From assembly GCA_001599915.1 (NCBI GenBank), contig BCIG01000010.1:372001-436000 (forward strand): a DNA stretch of 64,000 nt, written 5' to 3'. The DNA is from Symbiotaphrina buchneri (Eukaryota; Ascomycota; Symbiotaphrinales; Symbiotaphrinaceae). The notes below the pieces were generated by a model. It was not told where the DNA came from. It saw only the letters and a program-made list of their open reading frames with translations, and did no database searches. Below, piece by piece: positions 58,249 to 64,000 of the stretch. The position numbers and the translations under genes were made by a program. How positions within the stretch are numbered: the first letter of the stretch is position 1; each line of letters opens with the position of its first letter.

Positions 58249-58354
58249 GCTTTTGCTTCTTCGTGCATTCATTGAATGCCGGAACGTTGATATCAATTCA
58301 ATTGAAGCCTACAACAGAAATCAGAAACCCACGCTGAACTCCCTGCTAAGACTA

Positions 58355-61300
58355 TCAAGCCACTGCCACGAAGAACGGCGTTTCGCCTTCACGGGGCACC
58401 ACCATCGCTTTCTCCGCCAGCCGATCCCCAACTGCCATCCGCAATTTTTCAGCCGTGGCCGGACTATGGAGAGTGAATCCCTCGCCTTTACCGTTCATGA
58501 GGCGTGCAGCACGAACCGCTTCCCTCAGAGCAAAGAAGACAGTCGAGCCCAGGAAGAGCGGCGGCTCTCCGATACCCTTGCTGCTCTGGATGCTTCTGAG
58601 ATGTTTCCAGGATAGCGGCTCACCATCATTGCCGTTTCGCAACATACTGACGTTGAAGATCTGCGGAATATCACTGAAACCAGGGATCTTATACGTGCCG
58701 GGCCCCCTGGTGGCTAGTTCCCCAGTACGGGTCCATAGCGATTCCTCCAGGGTATAAAGCCCCTGTCCCTGGACGAACGCCCCTTCAATCTGTCCATAAT
58801 CAATCGCAGGGTTTATGGAGTTACCCACGTCCTGGAGGATGTCAATCAGAATCATAACAGAATATGACGTCGTCTGGGCTTACCATTTTGATATCCGTGC
58901 GTAACACCGTGTGGTCGCCAGTAAGAAGATCAAGTTCAACCTCGCTACAGGCCACACCTTGGGTGAAATAGTAGTAAAGAGGCTTTACCTGAAAATGATG
59001 TTAGTGCCGCCAGACTTCGTTTCCGGCAAGTAGGCTTGCCTTCTCAATGTCATAGACCCCCCAAACATAACCTGCAAGGAGGATCAGCCCAGAATCCCTG
59101 CTACTTTATTTGAAGAAGGATATAATCACCAATCTTTCCCATTTTCCAATGCCCTGTTTGGTTAAGCGCGATCCGATCCATGTATGCTGCGTGGGCGATG
59201 GTCTTCATTGGGGCATCGTAACCATATTTCTCCCGGTACGGTTTCAAGCGCTCGTTGAGTATGTCGCAGGCATTCTTGATAGCCATGCCATTCAAATCAC
59301 TTCCAGAAGAAGCAGCAGTTGGAGAAACATTGGCAGTCTGATATGAGGAGGTATCTTGGGTATAAATGGAGTCCATCGGCACGCCGAGCTCTTGGGCTGC
59401 AACCTGGACCATCTTGGTGTACAGCCCCTGACCCATTTCTGTTCCTCCATGGTGCAACAAGATGCTACCGTCTGCATAGGTCCGTACCATGGCTGTGGCC
59501 TGGTTGAGATGGATGGCAGTCGCAAAGCTGAGACCAAATTTGGTAGGGATGAGGCAGATACCCCTCTTCTTCCACTTATTCTTGGCATTGAACTCCTTAA
59601 TCCTTGCTTTCCGGTTGTCATAGTCGCATTCCCTGCGTAGCTGCTCCACCATGATCGGGACGTGCCAATCCACGTCGCCAATGACCTGAAGATGGGGAGT
59701 GATACCGCCCTCCCCGTACAAGTTCTTGAACCGGAGCTCATCCACGTCGATGCCCAAGCCTTCTGCAATGGCACTCATGTAGCTTTCCGCAAAGTACATG
59801 CCTTGAGGCCCACCGAAGCCACGGAAGGCCGTGTTGCTGTGGATGTTCGTCTTGCAGAGGTGGCCACGGATACACACGTTAGGGATCTCGTAGCAGTTGT
59901 CCAAGTGCGTCATGGCGCGGTCAGTCACCGCCGCGCTCATGTCCACGGAGTACCCAGCGTTGGTATAGACGTCTGCATCAAGAGCTTGCAGCTTTCCGTC
60001 TTTTGACACTCCGACCTTCCAGCGGCATTGGATGGGATGGCGTTGCCCGGAGGTCATCATGTCCTCGTCCCGGTTGAGCATGCAACGCATGGGCCGGCGT
60101 TCCTTCTTTGCCGCCACGGCTAGGATTGAGGCCAGTTGACAAGCGCGAGACTCCTTGCCTCCAAAGGCCCCACCCATACGCTTGACTCGGGAGTTGATGC
60201 GGTTGCTGGGCACGCCAGTCACTTGACTGACGAACTCCTGCACCTCCATTGTGTTTTGGGTGGATGACCAGACTTCCATAGTGCCATCTTCAGCATGGGG
60301 AATGACCAATGCTGCGTTGGTCTCGAGATAGAAATGCTCTTGCCCGCCAATCCTGCTGACGCCTTCGAAAACGTGGTCACACTTTGCGAAAACGTCGTCC
60401 ATATCACCATCAATTGCGGCTCCTTTCTTCAGGACTTTGTCGACCTTCTGTTTCCACCAGCTGCCCGCTTCAATGGCTTCATCGATCGTCAAAATAGGCT
60501 TGCGATCCTCATAGACAATATGAACCAATCGTGAAGCGGCTTGCGCTTGAAGCGCTGTCTCTGCGTAGACCAGACCAATGGGTTGACCGTGCGCCAGGAC
60601 TTCTCCATCTGCAAAGAAAGGTTCGTCTTTGATGTACGAACCCCAGATGTTGGCTTCCTTGGAGATACTGTTCTTGTCGACATAACCTACCACCCCCGGC
60701 ATTGACAAGGCAGGTGTCCAATCCACCGAAACAAGCTTGGCGTGTGCTTTTGATGAGAGTACCAAGGCGCCGTATAGTTCCCGGTTCTGTTTGGGCATAT
60801 CGTCGATGTACTCCGCTTCACCAGTATTTTGCTTCAGAGCCGAGAGATGAGGAATCTGCTTGCCGACAATTCTCTGCTCAAGGGGATTCTCTTCGAGGCG
60901 TTGTCCCTTTGAGATGTCGCGATGGATCTCCCGGATAATTTCTGGGTCAATGTCCCCAAGTTTCAGCTCAGCAATGGCTTCGTGCCAGAACCGGAAGAAC
61001 ATCGAGATGGTCAGCGTCCGCCTGTAACTTGCCATGCCTCCAGGGACACCGTAGCTGAGACTGAACTCTTTAGCCAGCGCATCAATACCCGTTTCGAGAG
61101 TGTCGGGATCGGCCCATTTCTTTCCCTTCAAGGCTGCCATGGTCTCCTTGGCTTCGACGGTCTTGGGAGCCATGCCGCCATAGGCAAAAGATAGGTCCTG
61201 AACGCACCCGTCATCATCAAGCCGGATTCTGAAGGCCGATGTCACAATCGCAATATCGTCATCCTTCCTCTTTGCTTGTTTGTAGGCCTTGATCACTTCC

Positions 61301-63030
61301 GGCACGCCCTCTGCGGGTAATGGTATTCTGATCTGTGTAATAACAGCATCCGGCGGGATCGCGGTCGTCCTATAAGCAATGAACAATTCTGAAACAGGAA
61401 TGGGGAATGATCCTTTCTCCTTGTTCTGCACAACGATGCTGGCACCAGCTGCTAGGAGGACAGGGTTCATGTCCGAGATGGGAGAAGCCGTTGCTATGTT
61501 CCCTGCCAGTGAGGCAACGTTCCTGATCTGCCTTCCAGCAAAATACCGCAGTTGCTTCCTGGCAGCTTCGAGGACCAGGCCACGAGGACCGAGCTTCGAG
61601 TAGAGACCTCTGCAAGCATACTCCAGGTCGGTCAAGGGTGTATTGGCTCCAATGACGAATTCAGTCATCGATGCAAGCTCCGCCTCTGATGTAGGGAGCT
61701 TCATATAGCTGAGCTCCTCGATATGGGAAACGTAAACCGAGACCTTAAAATCGGAGTTTTTGAACCGAATCTCCACTTGCACTTCACTGGCACCAGCAAC
61801 CAGCTTGGCGGACGGGTAAGCGCTCTTGAGCTCCACGAGCTGCTGTAGGGTGGTTGGCCGGAACCATAGCTTCTTCGAGTTTCCATAGCATAAGGGGACC
61901 CGCTCGTACTTGTTCAGTGCCGGAGGGAAGATAAGTTCTGTGGTAGGGGAGTACGGCTTGAATTTGTACTGCGGAACGCCGTTCTTCGACGGCGGAGGCG
62001 GAGCGTCAAGATGTGTTTCCACTTTCTTGCCAACAGAGTCTGGGATGTCCTCTGGCTTCTTGTTCCGGCCTTTGAGCGGCGCGGCGTAGTCGGTCCCGCT
62101 GACCTCTGTGTCTACTGAGCTTTGTTCCGATTCATCGGACGACTTCGACGAGGCGTTGTCTAAGGGGTCATCGGAAGACTCTTCGGGAGAAGATGGTACT
62201 TTTGATCCGCATGAGGTCTTGGAGGGGTCGTCTCTGCAGCAGCCCCCGGGTCGTCCGCAAGACTGGGATGATACGCCGGTCTTTGTGCTGCTCTCTGATC
62301 GGTAAGGAATATCTTCGCCGTGATCGAAACCGACGCCGTTAGAAGGCTTGGAAGTATCTTTTGCCAGTCGTCCCTTGAGATCTTCCGTGACGAATGTCCG
62401 AGCTGCTTGAAGGATGGGCTTGTAACCAGTACATCTGCAAAGGTTTCCGTCCAAATGACCTTCCATCTCAATGTCATGTTCAGATAGGTTGAACTCATTT
62501 GTTTCCGGGTTATATGCGTTCCTGACCAAGGCATATAATGACATGACTGTCCATGTTAGCTTGTGCGGATATCCGTATCAGGCATATTACATACCTATTC
62601 CAGGTGTACAGAAACCACATTGCGAACCATGCATTTTCGCAATTCTCTCCTGCAGTGGATGCGGATTGTGTACATTCCCCAGTCCCTCCACCGTGATGAC
62701 ATGTTTGCCATCAATGCCAACAAGCGGAAACAGACAGGCGTTGACGGCCAAATGCCTCACCCGGCTCTTCTGCTTGGGATCTTTCGTCTGCAACACTACA
62801 GTACACGCTCCACAGCCTCCTTCTCCGCATCCTAGTTTCGTCCCTTTCAGTCCATCTTGTGATCGAATAAAATCCAAGAGCGTCCATTCCGGGTTTGGGT
62901 TTGCTAATACCACCTTGGTGCCATTCAGATAGAAATTCAGGTCCGGGGTTGTATATGTGGTCTGGATGAGCGGCGTAAGGGCCTCGGCGGCCGACTTCAC
63001 CACCGCCTTGGGCGGTTCAGGGAGATCCAT
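58355..63030 (-). CDS. hxA: Xanthine dehydrogenase (purine hydroxylase I)
   Basis: Predicted 1488-residue molybdo-flavoenzyme oxidising hypoxanthine and xanthine to urate with NAD. Exons in reading order: 62595..63030, 59130..62546, 59040..59071, 58884..58988, 58355..58831. N-terminal 2Fe-2S domain: [15 protein letters not shown]; second cluster: [11 protein letters not shown] and [14 protein letters not shown] Ser/Pro-rich linker of about 110 residues ([35 protein letters not shown]) makes it longer than typical relatives. FAD domain: [35 protein letters not shown]. Molybdopterin domain: [50 protein letters not shown] and the catalytic Glu in [17 protein letters not shown] near the C-terminus. 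The intron between 59040 and 58988 has a GC donor. Upstream GATA sites suit nitrogen control. Acts downstream of the guanine deaminase in this window. Confidence 0.95.
58989..59039 (-). other. GC-AG intron in the xanthine dehydrogenase gene
   Basis: The exon ends ATT GAG AAG and the intron starts GCAAGC and ends TTTTCAG, 51 nt, joining to GTA AAG CCT. Only this junction gives the conserved [25 protein letters not shown] is the classic form of the rare GC donor. Confidence 0.8.
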
Positions 63031-64000
63031 GATAATTCACAGTTTATTGGAAATTATCACAGAGAACCATGCAAGCATCAAATGCACAGTTACATCTACG
63101 AGGATACGAACGAGGATAGAGGTCTATCTACGACCTGCTTGTTAATGCCGTCCGACGGCCCTTGCGGTCGATCTCCGCCACGAATGCGGGAGGCGGCGGC
63201 GTTGTCCAGTGAGCTTCCAGGCATTATTCAGTCCTGATTGGCCCCTCCTATCTGCAGTACAACGTATCTCAAGTGTGGCCCTGCGGCCTAACATACTTCG
63301 TACCAAGGGTGCCAAAATACACACCGTGCACCTTATCTGCCGTACCACATCCCAAGGCTCTCCAGGAACGGCAACTTCTCTGCCGACAATGACAAATCAC
63401 TGACGGAGGTGGCCTAGACCTTCAGCCGCTCCTGCTGGGCACCGATGGATACTTGTGTATTATATTTTACCCAGCTATCAGAGCATTGTACTGCCTAGGA
63501 TTACGGATGGATATTCGTACTGTATCTCGACTTTCTCGACCCCATTTACTGTTGTTATCGATTAGCTGCGTATACGAAGGTCACGGCCCGGACAGTGCAC
63601 ACTGGCCGAGGGTCCTACAGTTAGCCGCCGAGCTAGCCCTCAGTTAAGGAGGCCCGTTGAAAGTCTAAGCGTAGGCGAATGCGTTCTCAGTCCCCCACTC
63701 TTGGCGGATCTGCTATCAACACACACTAAGCAAGTGGATAGGTCCCACTTCGTGAGCGAGGCCACCACTCTCCAACCGGAGGTGTACAAGATCTGGGGCA
63801 ACAAGGCAAGGCTGGAACAAGAGCCATACCGGTGCTTCTAGCCGTTCAACGGAAGGTCCCAAGACTATTCCATTCTTCGCAGAAGCTTGTGTACCCTAGC
63901 GTCATAGCAGATTGTTACCAGGGCCCATTTCTATCACGTACGAAAATGGAGGGGTTTGGGCCGTCGGAGTCGCGCCGGGGCAGGGCTCTCCACCATTGTC
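63031..64000. other. Right-end region upstream of xanthine dehydrogenase, no gene seen
   Basis: About 0.97 kb to the window edge. Apart from the GATA cluster, I see no coding family, RNA gene or repeat. A gene beginning beyond the edge cannot be excluded. Confidence 0.5.
63054..63338 (-). promoter_or_regulatory. Cluster of four HGATAR motifs upstream of xanthine dehydrogenase
   Basis: TTATCA (63054-63059), CTATCT (63124-63129), CTATCT (63248-63253) and TTATCT (63333-63338) on the plus strand are HGATAR on the gene's own strand, all within about 310 nt of the start codon. This is the core bound by AreA-type nitrogen regulators, which control purine-use genes in Aspergillus. Four same-direction copies in 285 nt exceed casual expectation. 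Confidence 0.5.

Noticed and set aside
1-64000. CRISPR array, rRNA, tRNA genes or an intact transposon
   Set aside because: No spaced direct repeats, no tRNA-like box pairs or rRNA sequence noticed by eye, and no transposase or reverse-transcriptase motifs in any frame; a covariance-model scan would be needed to exclude small RNAs.

Overview
The window is a gene-dense piece of a filamentous ascomycete nuclear genome (Pezizomycotina; the gene set fits Eurotiomycetes best, but no lineage is proven). The evidence is many short GT-AG introns (mostly 45-100 nt, extremes 40 and 190 nt), intergenic gaps of 0.1-1.9 kb, fungal families such as an AP-1/Yap1 bZIP, DUF2433, DUF2470, 2EXR and the five-domain GH35 LacA type, and one strongly AT-rich block of the kind left by RIP-like mutation. 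Exon structures below were built by hand from splice consensus and reading-frame continuity; every complete gene model sums to a multiple of three.

Layout, left to right. 0-16 kb is housekeeping and stress: REI1 ribosome-biogenesis factor (cut by the left edge), a SPF30-type Tudor splicing factor, a Yap1-like redox bZIP regulator, a DUF2433 RGG protein and an NPC1/Ncr1 sterol transporter. 17-21 kb holds guanine deaminase and an amidase, tail to tail with an 84-bp gap. 21-35 kb holds a Kap123-type importin, a transcription-factor-like gene split by an AT-rich block, an SDR oxidoreductase, a DUF2470 membrane protein, ribosomal protein eS8 with four coding exons, a metallophosphoesterase and an unrecognised gene with a Pro/Arg-rich tail. 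36-57 kb holds a secreted 15-exon GH35 beta-galactosidase, a 2EXR protein, a dienelactone-hydrolase-like protein, a very large DOCK-type exchange factor, a secreted GH2 beta-mannosidase and a second 2EXR protein. 57-63 kb holds a small cysteine-rich probable zinc protein and xanthine dehydrogenase; the last 0.97 kb is its promoter side with no gene seen.

Functional themes. Guanine deaminase (guanine to xanthine) and xanthine dehydrogenase (xanthine to urate) are consecutive purine-breakdown steps about 40 kb apart, and both have GATA motifs upstream, as expected for nitrogen-regulated genes. Beta-galactosidase and beta-mannosidase are secreted enzymes acting on the ends of galactose- and mannose-containing hemicellulose fragments, and each is followed or preceded at 0.7-1.3 kb by a 2EXR gene. 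Yap1-like and Ncr1-like genes represent redox control and sterol traffic.

I found no CRISPR array, rRNA, tRNA, intact transposon, or secondary-metabolite backbone gene. The least explained pieces are the split gene with its AT-rich insert (about 25.7-28.1 kb), the cysteine-rich protein at 57.5-58.2 kb, the Pro/Arg-rich protein at 34.4-35.9 kb and the repeated glycosidase/2EXR arrangement.
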